Assembly: GCA_014860625.1 (NCBI GenBank)
Contig: JACZJJ010000138.1
Coordinates: 1 to 36,977, forward strand
Length of the DNA stretch: 36,977 nt
Reading direction: 5' to 3'
Origin: Bacteroidales bacterium
Lineage (GTDB): Bacteria > Bacteroidota > Bacteroidia > Bacteroidales > FEN-979
The notes beneath the pieces are model-generated. The model saw only the letters and a program-made list of their open reading frames with translations. It had not been told where the DNA came from and did not search any database. How positions within the stretch are numbered: the first letter of the stretch is position 1; every line of letters starts with the position of its first letter. The position numbers and the translations under genes were made by a program. Shown here piece by piece: positions 22,642 to 31,010 of this stretch.

Positions 22642-23220
22642 ATGCATGAACTAAGTATGAAACTGGAGATCAGGAACTGTATCGACGTGCTTAGGAAAGG
22701 AGGAACCATTCTTTATCCAACGGATACCATCTGGGGTATTGGATGCGATGCTACCAACACAAAAGCTGTACAAAAGGTCTTTAAAATTAAAAAGCGGATG
22801 GAGAGCAAGAGCCTTATCGTTCTGCTCGACCGGAAAGAGAGTCTTCATACCTATATTTCATCTGTCCCTGATATTGCCCTCGACCTCGTTGACAGTGTTA
22901 CCACTCCCCTGACGATCATCTATCCAAACGCCAAAAACCTGGCAAAGAATATCATTGCCAACGACGGGACAATTGCCATCCGACTGGTCCGTCATGAATT
23001 CTGTTACAAGTTGATCAGGATGTTCGGAAAACCCATTGTATCCACTTCGGCCAACATCTCCGGACAACCTTCGCCCCTCATGTTCAAAAGTATTACAGAA
23101 GAGATCATCAGCCAGGTTGATTACGTGGTAAATCTTTCCCGCTTTGAGGTTAAGGAAACAAAGCCCTCAACCATCATACGCCTGAAAACAAACGGCGAAT
23201 TTGAGATCATCCGGAAATAA
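22642..23220 (+). CDS. YrdC/Sua5/YciO family protein, probable L-threonylcarbamoyladenylate synthase
   Basis: The family makes threonylcarbamoyl-AMP from threonine, bicarbonate and ATP for the t6A modification of ANN-decoding tRNAs. The protein is a single YrdC domain of about 192 residues with no C-terminal Sua5 extension. Diagnostic parts are GGTILYPTDTIWGIGCDATN near the N-terminus, KIKKRMESKSLIVLL (nucleotide-binding Lys/Arg cluster) and STSANISGQPSP. I chose ATG 22642; GTG 22633 and ATG 22657 are alternatives. Whether it is TsaC or the related YciO cannot be settled by eye. It has its own promoter. Confidence 0.9.
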   Translation: MHELSMKLEIRNCIDVLRKGGTILYPTDTIWGIGCDATNTKAVQKVFKIKKRMESKSLIVLLDRKESLHTYISSVPDIALDLVDSVTTPLTIIYPNAKNLAKNIIANDGTIAIRLVRHEFCYKLIRMFGKPIVSTSANISGQPSPLMFKSITEEIISQVDYVVNLSRFEVKETKPSTIIRLKTNGEFEIIRK

Positions 23221-23232
23221 CGACCTTTCCAC

Positions 23233-23269
23233 TATCTTTGTCCTGAATTTACCAACCGGAATACTTTTG
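23233..23269 (+). promoter_or_regulatory. Two candidate -7 boxes for the TonB receptor gene
   Basis: TATCTTTG (23233-23240) and TACTTTTG (23262-23269) both match TAnnTTTG fully in the 93-base gap. They would give leaders of about 70 and 40 bases before the ATG at 23314. Confidence 0.55.
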
Positions 23270-23313
23270 GTCTTTAAATTTCGTTTGTCGACATATCCTA
23301 ACTCATTCCCTAC

Positions 23314-25662
23314 ATGAAATTTCTTGTTACCCTTCTTCTCGGATGCCTCTGTTTTCTTCCCACATTATCTGCAGCCACTGATTCAGAACTCCCCGGAAAA
23401 TGGACCATCAGCGGCTCCATACGCGACTTTTCAAATGGCGAGGACCTCACCGGAGCCACAGTCTACGTCACAGAATTGAATACAGGCGCCGTATCCGATT
23501 TCTACGGCAACTACTCGGTAACCATCCCCGAAGGGCACTATACAATTCAATACTCCTTTGTCGGATTTGAAACAGTGCAAAGAAAGGTTCACCTCGATAA
23601 GAACCTTGTGATCCACATAGAACTGAATCCGGCATCAGAAACATTGAAAGAGGTTGAAATCACCAGTGAACAGGCCAATAAAAATGTAGTTCGTCCGGAG
23701 ATGAGCACCTTTAAGATGGATATCAAAACCATCAAAAGCATCCCATCCCTGATGGGCGAAGTGGATATCATCAAAGCTATCCAACTTCTTCCGGGCGTTC
23801 AGGCAGTAAGTGAAGGCGGAAGTGGTTTCAGTGTTCGTGGTGGCGCACCGGATCAGAACCTGATTTTGCTCGACGAATCAACCGTTTACAACGCTTCGCA
23901 CCTGATGGGTTTCTTCTCCGTATTCAACAACGATGCCATCAAGGATGTCAAACTCTACAAAGGGGATATCCCACCCATGTATGGAGGGCGGCTCTCATCG
24001 GTGCTGGATGTGCGGATGAAGGAGGGAAATTCAAAACGGTTTGAGGTGAACGGAGGCATTGGGATCATTGCATCCCGGCTCACTGTTGAAGGACCCATCT
24101 GGAAAGACAGGATCTCATTTATCGTTTCCGGCAGACGGACCTATGCCGACCTGTTTCTGGCACTTTCGAGCGAGAAAGCATTGAGAGACAATAAACTCTA
24201 TTTTTATGACCTGAATGCCAAGGTGAACTATCGCATCAACGACAACAACCACCTGTTTATCTCAGGGTATTTCGGCAGGGATGTCTTTAAGAATGATTTT
24301 GCCAAGATGAGCTGGGGAAACAGCACGGGAACCATCCGGTGGAACCACCTCTTCAACAAAAAACTCTTTGCCAACTTCACCTTTGTTTACAGCGACTACC
24401 GCTACATGCTTGGAACACCAGAAGGCACTACATCCTCTTTTGAATGGAATTCAAACTTACGGGATGCCGGATTGAAAGGAGATTTAAGTTATTACATCAA
24501 CACGAACAATACCCTCCATTTCGGAATCTCCGGAATCTACCACATGATCAATCCGGGTGTGGCCGGAGGCACCGGAAGCGAATCTGCCTATACGGAGGTG
24601 AAAGTCCCTGATAACTTCTCACTGGAATCAGGGGTGTACGTCAGCAATGAACAAAAAGTTGGCGAACACTGGACATTCAAATACGGGTTGCGCTTCTCCA
24701 TGTTCCAGAATATAGGCCCGGGAACCATTTACAATTTCGACTCACTGTACAATCCGATCGACTCCACCGTTTATCCGGCCGGGGATTTCTACAATACCTA
24801 TTATGGAATAGAGCCCCGGATTGGAATACTGTACACCTTCAACGAAAGTTCATCCATGAAGGCAAGCTACTCGCGCACCAATCAGTACCTTCAGCTAGCA
24901 CAGAACTCAACGGCGGGAACACCTCTCGATATCTGGTTCTCGGCCAGCCCCAATGTAAAACCCCAGGTAGCAGACCAGGGAGCTCTGGGCTATTTCAGAA
25001 ATTTCCGCCGAAACACCATCGAAACATCCGTGGAGGTCTATTACAAGCAGATGAATCATGTGATCGACTTCAAGGATTTTGCCCAACTGCTCCTGAACGA
25101 AAAGCTGGAAGGGGAAATCAGGGAAGGGAAAGGATGGTCGTACGGGGCGGAATTTCTGTTTCGTTTGAACGAAAAAAAATTCGGAGGCTGGGTCAGTTAT
25201 ACCTTATCCAAAAGCATGCGGAAAATCCCGGAGATTAACAATGGGGATCCCTACCCGGCACCATACGACAAACCACACAACGTTGCTATCGTTGCGAATT
25301 ACCGTTTTCTCCCCCGATGGTCTGTTTCTGCCAATTGGGTATATGCAACAGGGAATCCGGTTACTTTCCCTACAGGCCGGGCAGAGATCGGAGGAAAAGT
25401 GATTCCTATCTACAGCAACAGGAATGCTTACCGATACCAGGATTATCATCGTCTCGACATGTCGGTCACATTTTACTCAAAAGAGAAGGAGGGAAAAAGG
25501 TTCAAATGGGACATCAATGCCTCCGTTTACAATGTTTACAACCGCCACAACACCTGGTCAATCAACTTTGTACAGGACAACGAGAATCCCAATGTGACCT
25601 ATGCCGAGAAAATCTATCTTTTCGGGATCGTACCTTCAGTAACCTTTAACTTCCACTTCTAA
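23314..25662 (+). CDS. TonB-dependent outer-membrane receptor with N-terminal carboxypeptidase-like domain
   Basis: An outer-membrane gated channel for uptake of a bulky substrate, driven by TonB. In order: a signal peptide (to about LSA, residue 20); a CarboxypepD_reg-like beta-sandwich (about 32-115, SIRDFSNGEDLTGATVYV... YTIQYSFVGFE); a plug domain (about 145-235, including SGFSVRGGAPDQNLILLDES and YGGRLSSVLDVRMKEG); then a beta-barrel ending in an aromatic-rich strand (SVTFNFHF). At 782 residues it is shorter than SusC-type receptors and has no SusD partner. Instead a DUF4249 lipoprotein follows 13 bases later, a recurrent Bacteroidota pairing. The substrate is not evident. Confidence 0.94.
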   Translation: MKFLVTLLLGCLCFLPTLSAATDSELPGKWTISGSIRDFSNGEDLTGATVYVTELNTGAVSDFYGNYSVTIPEGHYTIQYSFVGFETVQRKVHLDKNLVIHIELNPASETLKEVEITSEQANKNVVRPEMSTFKMDIKTIKSIPSLMGEVDIIKAIQLLPGVQAVSEGGSGFSVRGGAPDQNLILLDESTVYNASHLMGFFSVFNNDAIKDVKLYKGDIPPMYGGRLSSVLDVRMKEGNSKRFEVNGGIGIIASRLTVEGPIWKDRISFIVSGRRTYADLFLALSSEKALRDNKLYFYDLNAKVNYRINDNNHLFISGYFGRDVFKNDFAKMSWGNSTGTIRWNHLFNKKLFANFTFVYSDYRYMLGTPEGTTSSFEWNSNLRDAGLKGDLSYYINTNNTLHFGISGIYHMINPGVAGGTGSESAYTEVKVPDNFSLESGVYVSNEQKVGEHWTFKYGLRFSMFQNIGPGTIYNFDSLYNPIDSTVYPAGDFYNTYYGIEPRIGILYTFNESSSMKASYSRTNQYLQLAQNSTAGTPLDIWFSASPNVKPQVADQGALGYFRNFRRNTIETSVEVYYKQMNHVIDFKDFAQLLLNEKLEGEIREGKGWSYGAEFLFRLNEKKFGGWVSYTLSKSMRKIPEINNGDPYPAPYDKPHNVAIVANYRFLPRWSVSANWVYATGNPVTFPTGRAEIGGKVIPIYSNRNAYRYQDYHRLDMSVTFYSKEKEGKRFKWDINASVYNVYNRHNTWSINFVQDNENPNVTYAEKIYLFGIVPSVTFNFHF

Positions 25663-25675
25663 TGCCTGCTGATCA

Positions 25676-26521
25676 ATGAAACGAATAACTCTGTATACCT
25701 TACTGCTCGCTCTGATAACCTTTGCGTGTACGGAGCGGGTGGATCTGAATCTGGATGAAACCTATACCCGGATGGTGGTTGATGGCGGTATTTCGAACGA
25801 TACCGGCAGTTACCAGATCACCCTGACAAAAACAGCCGACTATTTTTACAACGAGCCCGCGCCGCGTGTGGCAGGTGCCACAGTTAACCTGACCAATGGA
25901 ACAGACAACTACCTGCTGCATGAGACCGAGCCTGGCATTTCAGGAATCTATGAGACAGACGCCACATTCTTCGGGATTATCGGTGAGACCTACACCCTCG
26001 ACATCGATCTGAATGAACCGATCGATAACCTCACTACATATTACTCTTCCTGTCAGATGATGAATGTAGCACGCCTCGATTCCATCCAGGTGGTACTGGA
26101 AACGGATTGGGGCCCCAAAGGTATTTGGCAGATCAGGGTCTTCGCACAGGAACCCGGGGATGAAACCAACTATTACATGTTCCACTACTACCGGAACGAC
26201 ACCCTGATGACCGACTCCATCTGGAAAGTCGCTGTCTCGGACGACAAATACATCAACGGCAGTTACATTAACGGGCTCGCGGCGATCTATATCAACAATG
26301 AAAATCCATGGGAGGCCTTTAATCCCGGAGACAAAGTAACCTTGAAGATGTCGGGCATCACTAAGGAGTATTACGACTTTATTACCCAGGTTCAGCTCTC
26401 AGGATTCAATATCCCCTTCTTTACCGGTCCTCCGGCCAACGTCCAGGGCAATATCAGCAATGGAGGGATCGGGTTTTTCTCAGCTTACTCCAATACATGG
26501 GGGAGCACAGTGGTGAAATAG
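25676..26521 (+). CDS. DUF4249 lipoprotein, partner of the TonB receptor
   Basis: A 281-residue lipoprotein (signal ending FAC, Cys18). The mature N-terminus has the DUF4249 pattern (LDETYTRMVVDGGISNDTGSYQITLTKTADYF, given in part: MVVDGGISNDTG is the key stretch). This is an Ig-like domain, followed by a second beta domain with VARLDSIQVVLETDWG. Proteins of this family are usually encoded directly after a TonB receptor and are thought to act with it at the outer membrane; no biochemical role is known. The stop codon TAG (26519-26521) is part of the first unit of an octanucleotide array, so the exact C-terminus may have been set by the repeat. Confidence 0.9.
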   Translation: MKRITLYTLLLALITFACTERVDLNLDETYTRMVVDGGISNDTGSYQITLTKTADYFYNEPAPRVAGATVNLTNGTDNYLLHETEPGISGIYETDATFFGIIGETYTLDIDLNEPIDNLTTYYSSCQMMNVARLDSIQVVLETDWGPKGIWQIRVFAQEPGDETNYYMFHYYRNDTLMTDSIWKVAVSDDKYINGSYINGLAAIYINNENPWEAFNPGDKVTLKMSGITKEYYDFITQVQLSGFNIPFFTGPPANVQGNISNGGIGFFSAYSNTWGSTVVK

Positions 26522-26546
26522 CGAAATAGCGAAATAGCGAAATAGG
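26515..26546. repeat. Octanucleotide array GAAATAGC x3 plus GAAATAGG
   Basis: Three exact units and one with a final-base change. The first unit contains the TAG stop of the DUF4249 gene. The unit is identical to that of the folP leader array at 17211-17242, about 9 kb away. It ends 11 bases before the purB -7 box. Confidence 0.95.
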
Positions 26547-26557
26547 GAAATTTGCAC

Positions 26558-26565
26558 TATTTTTG
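26558..26565 (+). promoter_or_regulatory. -7 box for purB
   Basis: TATTTTTG, a full match, 22 bases before the purB ATG at 26588. It rules out the longer frame that starts at TTG 26552. Confidence 0.6.
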
Positions 26566-26587
26566 GGAATCCTTAATTATTTCTGGC

Positions 26588-27937
26588 ATGGACACTCCAT
26601 TATTTGCTATTTCTCCGATTGATGGTCGTTACCGGAAGTCGGTAGAGAAACTTTCAGATTATTTTTCTGAAGCCGCTATCATCCGATACCGCGTGTGGGT
26701 TGAAGTGGAATATTTCATTGCCCTGTGCGGCATCCCATTGCCACAGTTGAGTAAATTCAACAAGAGAGACTTCGCAAAACTCCGGAAGTTGTATAAAAAT
26801 TTCATGCCCGAAGATGCCGTCAGGGTTAAAGCGATCGAGGCGGAGACAAACCATGATGTTAAGGCGATTGAGTATTTTGTGAAAGAACGGCTTGATCAGT
26901 TGGGACTTGGGTCATACAAAGAGTTTGTCCACTTCGGACTGACATCCCAGGACATCAATAACAACGCATTCACCATGGCTATGAGGGATGCATGGGAAGA
27001 GATTGTGGAACCCATGCTTACGGAGGTTCATTACAACCTGCTATACAAGAGTGCCGACTGGCAGCAGGTTCCGATGCTTGCGCATACACATGGGCAGCCA
27101 GCCTCACCAACTACTGTTGGCAAAGAGCTCTACGTATTTGTGGAGAGGTTGTCCCAGCAGATGGCATTGCTGGAGACCATCCCCTTTTCGGGAAAATTTG
27201 GAGGTGCCACCGGAAATTTCAATGCCCATGCAGTATCTTTTCCGAAGGTCGACTGGATAAAATTCGCCAACCGTTTTGTGTTTGATAATCTGGGGTTGGA
27301 GCGCCTTCAAACCACCACCCAGATCGATCACTACGACAATATGGCCGCCTTCTTCGATAACCTCAAGCGCATCAATACCATTCTGATTGACCTTGACCGC
27401 GACCTGTGGAGTTACATCTCGATGGAGTATTTCAAACAGAAGGTAAAAAAGACAGAGACCGGCTCATCCACGATGCCTCACAAGGTGAATCCGATCGACT
27501 TTGAGAATTCTGAAGGGAACTTCGGCGTTGCCAACGCCATGTTTGAGTTTCTCTCAGCCAAACTGCCAATCTCCCGCCTCCAGCGCGACCTGACCGACTC
27601 TACAGTAATCCGTAACATTGGTGTTCCAATGGCCCACATGATGGTCGGACTGAAGTCGTTACTTCGCGGGCTTGACAAACTTCTGCTCAATGAGAAGAAG
27701 CTGAAACAGGATCTGAATGGCAACTGGGCCGTGGTTTCCGAAGCCATCCAAACCATTCTTCGGCGCGAAGGATATCCCAACCCCTACGAAGCGCTGAAAG
27801 AGCTGACACGCGGAAAGAGCTCCATTAACCAAAAAACACTCCACACATTTATTGATCGTCTGAAGATCAAAAAGAACCTGAAAGAGGAGTTGAAAAAAAT
27901 TACCCCTGAAAATTATATCGGGATCATCAAACTATAG
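26588..27937 (+). CDS. purB: Adenylosuccinate lyase
   Basis: Cleaves SAICAR to AICAR and adenylosuccinate to AMP, two steps of purine synthesis that release fumarate. It is 449 residues from ATG 26588. The fumarase/aspartase superfamily signature GSSTMPHKVNPIDFENSEGN is at 292-311, with the catalytic serine in the flexible loop (Ser293 or Ser294). The N-terminus LFAISPIDGRYR and the segment HFGLTSQDINNNA (substrate-binding TSQD) are typical of the longer PurB type found in Bacteroidota and enterobacteria. It has its own promoter, and an octanucleotide array separates it from the following glycosyltransferase. Confidence 0.97.
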   Translation: MDTPLFAISPIDGRYRKSVEKLSDYFSEAAIIRYRVWVEVEYFIALCGIPLPQLSKFNKRDFAKLRKLYKNFMPEDAVRVKAIEAETNHDVKAIEYFVKERLDQLGLGSYKEFVHFGLTSQDINNNAFTMAMRDAWEEIVEPMLTEVHYNLLYKSADWQQVPMLAHTHGQPASPTTVGKELYVFVERLSQQMALLETIPFSGKFGGATGNFNAHAVSFPKVDWIKFANRFVFDNLGLERLQTTTQIDHYDNMAAFFDNLKRINTILIDLDRDLWSYISMEYFKQKVKKTETGSSTMPHKVNPIDFENSEGNFGVANAMFEFLSAKLPISRLQRDLTDSTVIRNIGVPMAHMMVGLKSLLRGLDKLLLNEKKLKQDLNGNWAVVSEAIQTILRREGYPNPYEALKELTRGKSSINQKTLHTFIDRLKIKKNLKEELKKITPENYIGIIKL

Positions 27938-27956
27938 AACCCTTTCAAACTCCCTA

Positions 27957-28004
27957 CAGCCTAACAGCCTAACAGCCTAATAGCCTAATAGCCTAATAGC
28001 CTAA
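27957..28004. repeat. Octanucleotide array CAGCCTAA x3 then TAGCCTAA x3
   Basis: Six contiguous 8-base units, three ending before and three after a single C-to-T change at the first position. The array ends two bases before the ATG of the glycosyltransferase gene at 28007, so it occupies its ribosome-binding region. No good Shine-Dalgarno is seen there. Confidence 0.95.
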
Positions 28005-28006
28005 CA

Positions 28007-28882
28007 ATGAAAGTCTCCGGCTTCACCATCGTTCGTAATGCGATCAAATACGACTACCCGATCGTGGAGTCGATCCGGTCGGTACTTCCATTTTGCGATG
28101 AGGTGGTGGTTGCTGTCGGGAACTCCGACGACGGCACACGCGAACTCGTTGCCTCCATTGATCAGGACCGGATACGTATTCTCGATACGGTATGGGATGA
28201 ATCGATCAGGGAGGGAGGACGAATCCTTGCCATAGAGACAAACAAAGCCCTGGATGCCGTTTCCCGGGATGCTGACTGGGCGTTCTACATCCAGGCCGAC
28301 GAAGTGGTTCATGAAGCATTTGCAGATCAGATCAGGGGAGGCATGGAGCGATGGAAGGACGACCCTGTAGTGGAGGGGCTCCTGTTCAACTACCTGCATT
28401 TCTGGGGCTCCTACGATTGGGTGGGCAACTCCCGGAAATGGTATCGCCGTGAGGTCCGCATCATCCGTCCAAACCACGGGATATCCTCGTACAAGGACGC
28501 ACAGGGATTCCGGAAAAATGAGCAGAAAATCAAGGTAAAACCGCTGGATGCATGGCTCTATCATTACGGCTGGGTCAAACCTCCCTCAGCTCAGCAGGCT
28601 AAACAACAGGAGTTTCATAAATTCTGGCACAACGAAGAGTGGCTTCACGAGAATATATCCCGGGAGGTAAATTTCGACTACACAACGATCAATGCACTGA
28701 GCCGATTTACAGGTCACCACCCGGAGGTGATTCAAAACAGAATCGCAAAACTGAACTGGGAATTCAAGCCGCAGGCGGGAGTCAGGCCTCTCAGTTTTCG
28801 TCATCAGTTTCTTGATCGGATCGAAACCCTAACGGGTTGGAGGATCGGGGAGTTCAAAAACTACAAGCTGATTTCTGATTAA
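28007..28882 (+). CDS. Glycosyltransferase family 2-like protein
   Basis: A 291-residue GT-A type transferase, probably for cell-surface glycans. The N-terminal Rossmann-like half begins MKVSGFTIVRNAIKYDYP and contains VLPFCDEVVVAVGNSDDGTRE (nucleotide-sugar site). It is followed by DADWAFYIQADEVVHE near residue 90, where the QADE replaces the usual DxD. There is no membrane helix, so it is probably cytoplasmic. The donor and acceptor are unknown. It follows purB after a 69-base gap made largely of an octanucleotide array and has no separate -7 box, so it is likely cotranscribed with purB. Confidence 0.85.
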   Translation: MKVSGFTIVRNAIKYDYPIVESIRSVLPFCDEVVVAVGNSDDGTRELVASIDQDRIRILDTVWDESIREGGRILAIETNKALDAVSRDADWAFYIQADEVVHEAFADQIRGGMERWKDDPVVEGLLFNYLHFWGSYDWVGNSRKWYRREVRIIRPNHGISSYKDAQGFRKNEQKIKVKPLDAWLYHYGWVKPPSAQQAKQQEFHKFWHNEEWLHENISREVNFDYTTINALSRFTGHHPEVIQNRIAKLNWEFKPQAGVRPLSFRHQFLDRIETLTGWRIGEFKNYKLISD

Positions 28883-28900
28883 ATCACCACCACTTTTTCG

Positions 28901-28908
28901 TATTTTTG
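28901..28908 (+). promoter_or_regulatory. -7 box for the DUF5606 gene
   Basis: TATTTTTG, a full match, 15 bases before ATG 28924. It supports that start over the TTG at 28906. Confidence 0.6.
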
Positions 28909-28923
28909 CAAAAAATCACTGTT

Positions 28924-29403
28924 ATGGACCTGAGCAAAATCTTATCCATCTCTGGTAGAGCTGGCCTTTTCAATGTAATATCACAGTCAAAAAACGCAGT
29001 CATCGTTGAGTCGCTGATTGACAAAAAACGGTTTCCTGTTTTTGGCCATGAGAAGATGAGCTCGCTGGAGGAGATCAGTGTATTTTCAACAGACGAAGAC
29101 CTCCCGTTAAAGGATATCTTCAGGAAGATGCATGACAAGCTTCAGGACAAAGAGACCATTGATCCCAAATCGGACAATAAAGCCCTCCAGGATTTTTTTC
29201 TTGAGATGGTGCCTGAGTTTGACCAGGAACGGGTATATGCCTCAGATATCAGGAAGATCCTGATCTGGTATAACTTGCTGTTATCAAACCAGCTTCTTGA
29301 TTTTTCAGAGGAAGAGGAAGAAACTTCCAAAGAAAAGGAAGAAACTCCCAAAGAAGAGGAGAAATCTTCTGAAGAATCGATGGAAGATACAGCAAAACAG
29401 TGA
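28924..29403 (+). CDS. DUF5606 protein
   Basis: A 159-residue cytoplasmic protein conserved in Bacteroidota. The N-terminal part (MDLSKILSISGRAGLFNVIS... KRFPVFGHEKMSSLEEISVF, key residues SGRAGLF and VFGHEKMSSLE) and the middle segment (YASDIRKILIWYNLL) match the DUF5606 pattern. The C-terminal 35 residues are an acidic, Lys/Glu/Ser-rich tail of variable type. The function is not known. Its own promoter precedes it and another -7 box begins nine bases after its stop. Confidence 0.88.
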   Translation: MDLSKILSISGRAGLFNVISQSKNAVIVESLIDKKRFPVFGHEKMSSLEEISVFSTDEDLPLKDIFRKMHDKLQDKETIDPKSDNKALQDFFLEMVPEFDQERVYASDIRKILIWYNLLLSNQLLDFSEEEEETSKEKEETPKEEEKSSEESMEDTAKQ

Positions 29404-29412
29404 TGAATTAAC

Positions 29413-29420
29413 TATCTTTG
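29413..29420 (+). promoter_or_regulatory. -7 box for the PEGA-like protein gene and possibly pyrKD
   Basis: TATCTTTG, a full match. It ends one base before an in-frame ATG at 29422, so transcription should start beyond that codon; this favours ATG 29440. Confidence 0.6.
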
Positions 29421-29439
29421 AATGTTAAATCAAGTAAAT

Positions 29440-30120
29440 ATGAAAACAAAATTCACATTACCAGTTATTCTTGCTCTCTTATTCATCATCCTCACCGGAT
29501 CCAATGCAATGGCAGGAAAGAAAAAAATGCATTTTGTCGCATCAGAACCGGATGCTAAAATTTTTGTTGACGGGCGGTTAATGGGATCAGGCCAGTTGGA
29601 CATCATTGTCCCGGCTTATGCCTGCATCACTGTGAAGGTTGAGAAGGTAGCGTTCCTGACAGAAATCATTGAGTTCTGCAACAAGCCTGATTTTGCACCG
29701 CCTCCCAAAAACTACAATCTTGTCATGCAAAAGGACGATGCATATGATGCATCTGAAGCAACAGACATAGCAAACATTGACCTTGAGATCAAAACCAACA
29801 AACCTGAACTGGAAGCGTGGCAGCTGCTGAGCCAAATCATCACATCTTACTTTGATGTGATTGAAGTAACCGATCGTGAAACAGGATACCTCAGGACCTC
29901 CTGGACCGTGCAAACTTTCAAGAAAAATACGATCCGAACCCGAATGATCGTGAAACTTGGAAGTACCGATCCACTCTCTTACAAAATCAAGCTGGTTAGT
30001 GAAGAGTCACAAAAACCACAAACAAGTGTGAAAAGTGATGAACTTTTCCGTGAGTGGGACCGTGTACTGAGACGCTACAAAGAGGTGGTGTACGAATGCC
30101 AGTCCCGTTTGGCCAACTAA
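29440..30120 (+). CDS. Exported protein with N-terminal PEGA-like domain, function unknown
   Basis: A 226-residue secreted or periplasmic protein. The signal peptide ends near MAG (ALLFIILTGSNAMAG). Residues about 32-95 resemble a PEGA-type small beta domain (SEPDAKIFVDGRLMGSGQLDI), often found on surface proteins. The remaining 130 residues form an alpha/beta region with no family I recognise (ELEAWQLLSQIITSYFDVIEV... TSWTVQTF), similar in flavour to NlpC/BamC-like single domains. The start at 29440 is set by the -7 box just upstream. pyrK begins 15 bases after its stop with no intervening promoter seen, so they may share a transcript. Confidence 0.8.
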   Translation: MKTKFTLPVILALLFIILTGSNAMAGKKKMHFVASEPDAKIFVDGRLMGSGQLDIIVPAYACITVKVEKVAFLTEIIEFCNKPDFAPPPKNYNLVMQKDDAYDASEATDIANIDLEIKTNKPELEAWQLLSQIITSYFDVIEVTDRETGYLRTSWTVQTFKKNTIRTRMIVKLGSTDPLSYKIKLVSEESQKPQTSVKSDELFREWDRVLRRYKEVVYECQSRLAN

Positions 30121-30135
30121 TCTTCTAATCATTGC

Positions 30136-30915
30136 ATGGAAATTAAAAAAACTGTTCAGGATCTCACTGTAGCCAGCAATATCCGTTTGAACAAGCGACA
30201 TTTCCTGCTTGACCTGATTGCCCCGGAGCCTCTGCCAATGATGCTTCCGGGGCAATTTGTTCAGGTATTGGTGAAGGACTCACCTTCTACCTTTCTGCGA
30301 CGTCCTTTCTCCATCCATCAGGTCGATTACCACCGAAACACGTTCCGCCTGCTCATCCAGATCAAAGGAGAAGGAACCCGTCACATGAGTCTTCTCAAAG
30401 AGGGGGACAAGCTGAATCTGATTTATCCGTTAGGCAATTCGTTTTCCCTGCCAACTACCAAGGATGTCTTGCTGGTTGGCGGTGGCTGCGGGGTGGCTCC
30501 ATTGCTTTTTCTGTCCCAATTCCTGAACCAGAACAGCATACGTCCTTCTATCCTCGTTGGATTCAGGACCCAAGAAGAGGTCTCCGAAATCGACATCTAT
30601 TCTAAGTTTGGTGATGTTTATGTAGCAACAGATGACGGCACTGAAGGTGAACGTGGACTGGTTGTGGATCATTCGATCCTTCAAAAAGAGAGCCTCCCGT
30701 TCAAAAAAATCTATTGTTGCGGCCCCGATGCCATGATGCAGGCGGTGGCCAAATTAGCGGCCATTCACGGAATCGACTGTGAAGTATCGCTTGAAAACTC
30801 CATGGCATGCGGCTTCGGGGTTTGCCTTTGCTGCATTACACCAACGGATAAAGGAAACGAACGTGTTTGCGTGGAAGGTCCGGTGTTTAATACCCGAAGA
30901 CTGGGCTGGAAGTGA
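30136..30915 (+). CDS. pyrK: Dihydroorotate dehydrogenase electron-transfer subunit
   Basis: The FAD and [2Fe-2S] subunit that passes electrons from PyrD type 1B to NAD+ in pyrimidine synthesis. It is 259 residues: an FAD-binding beta barrel with FLRRPFSIHQVD, an NAD-binding Rossmann part with LLVGGGCGVAPLLFLSQF, then the iron-sulfur cysteines in ACGFGVCLCCITP and VCVEGPVF. The cluster pattern C-x4-C-x2-C plus a distal Cys is complete, with one extra Cys inside it. pyrD follows after a 95-base gap containing inverted heptad repeats. Confidence 0.95.
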   Translation: MEIKKTVQDLTVASNIRLNKRHFLLDLIAPEPLPMMLPGQFVQVLVKDSPSTFLRRPFSIHQVDYHRNTFRLLIQIKGEGTRHMSLLKEGDKLNLIYPLGNSFSLPTTKDVLLVGGGCGVAPLLFLSQFLNQNSIRPSILVGFRTQEEVSEIDIYSKFGDVYVATDDGTEGERGLVVDHSILQKESLPFKKIYCCGPDAMMQAVAKLAAIHGIDCEVSLENSMACGFGVCLCCITPTDKGNERVCVEGPVFNTRRLGWK

Positions 30916-30923
30916 CATGGAAC

Positions 30924-31000
30924 CGAAATACGAAATATGAAATACCAAATCAAGTAGAAACCTGAGTATGCAAATTACGTATTTCTGTATTTCATTATGA
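30924..31000. repeat. Inverted pair of CGAAATA-type heptads between pyrK and pyrD
   Basis: CGAAATA, CGAAATA, TGAAATA and CCAAATC (30924-30951) face a partial complement near 30978-30998 (GTATTTC, TGTATTTCAT). The arms could pair in the mRNA between pyrK and pyrD. The second arm is short and imperfect. Confidence 0.7.
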
Positions 31001-31010
31001 CTAACGAACA

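Noticed and set aside
23314-26521. SusC/SusD polysaccharide-utilisation pair
   Set aside because: The receptor is short and the partner is a DUF4249 protein, not SusD; the GH27 enzyme at 221 is 20 kb away.
28001-28564. 187-codon leftward frame opposite the family 2 glycosyltransferase
   Set aside because: It is fully antisense to a gene with clear GT-A motifs, with no promoter or family match.
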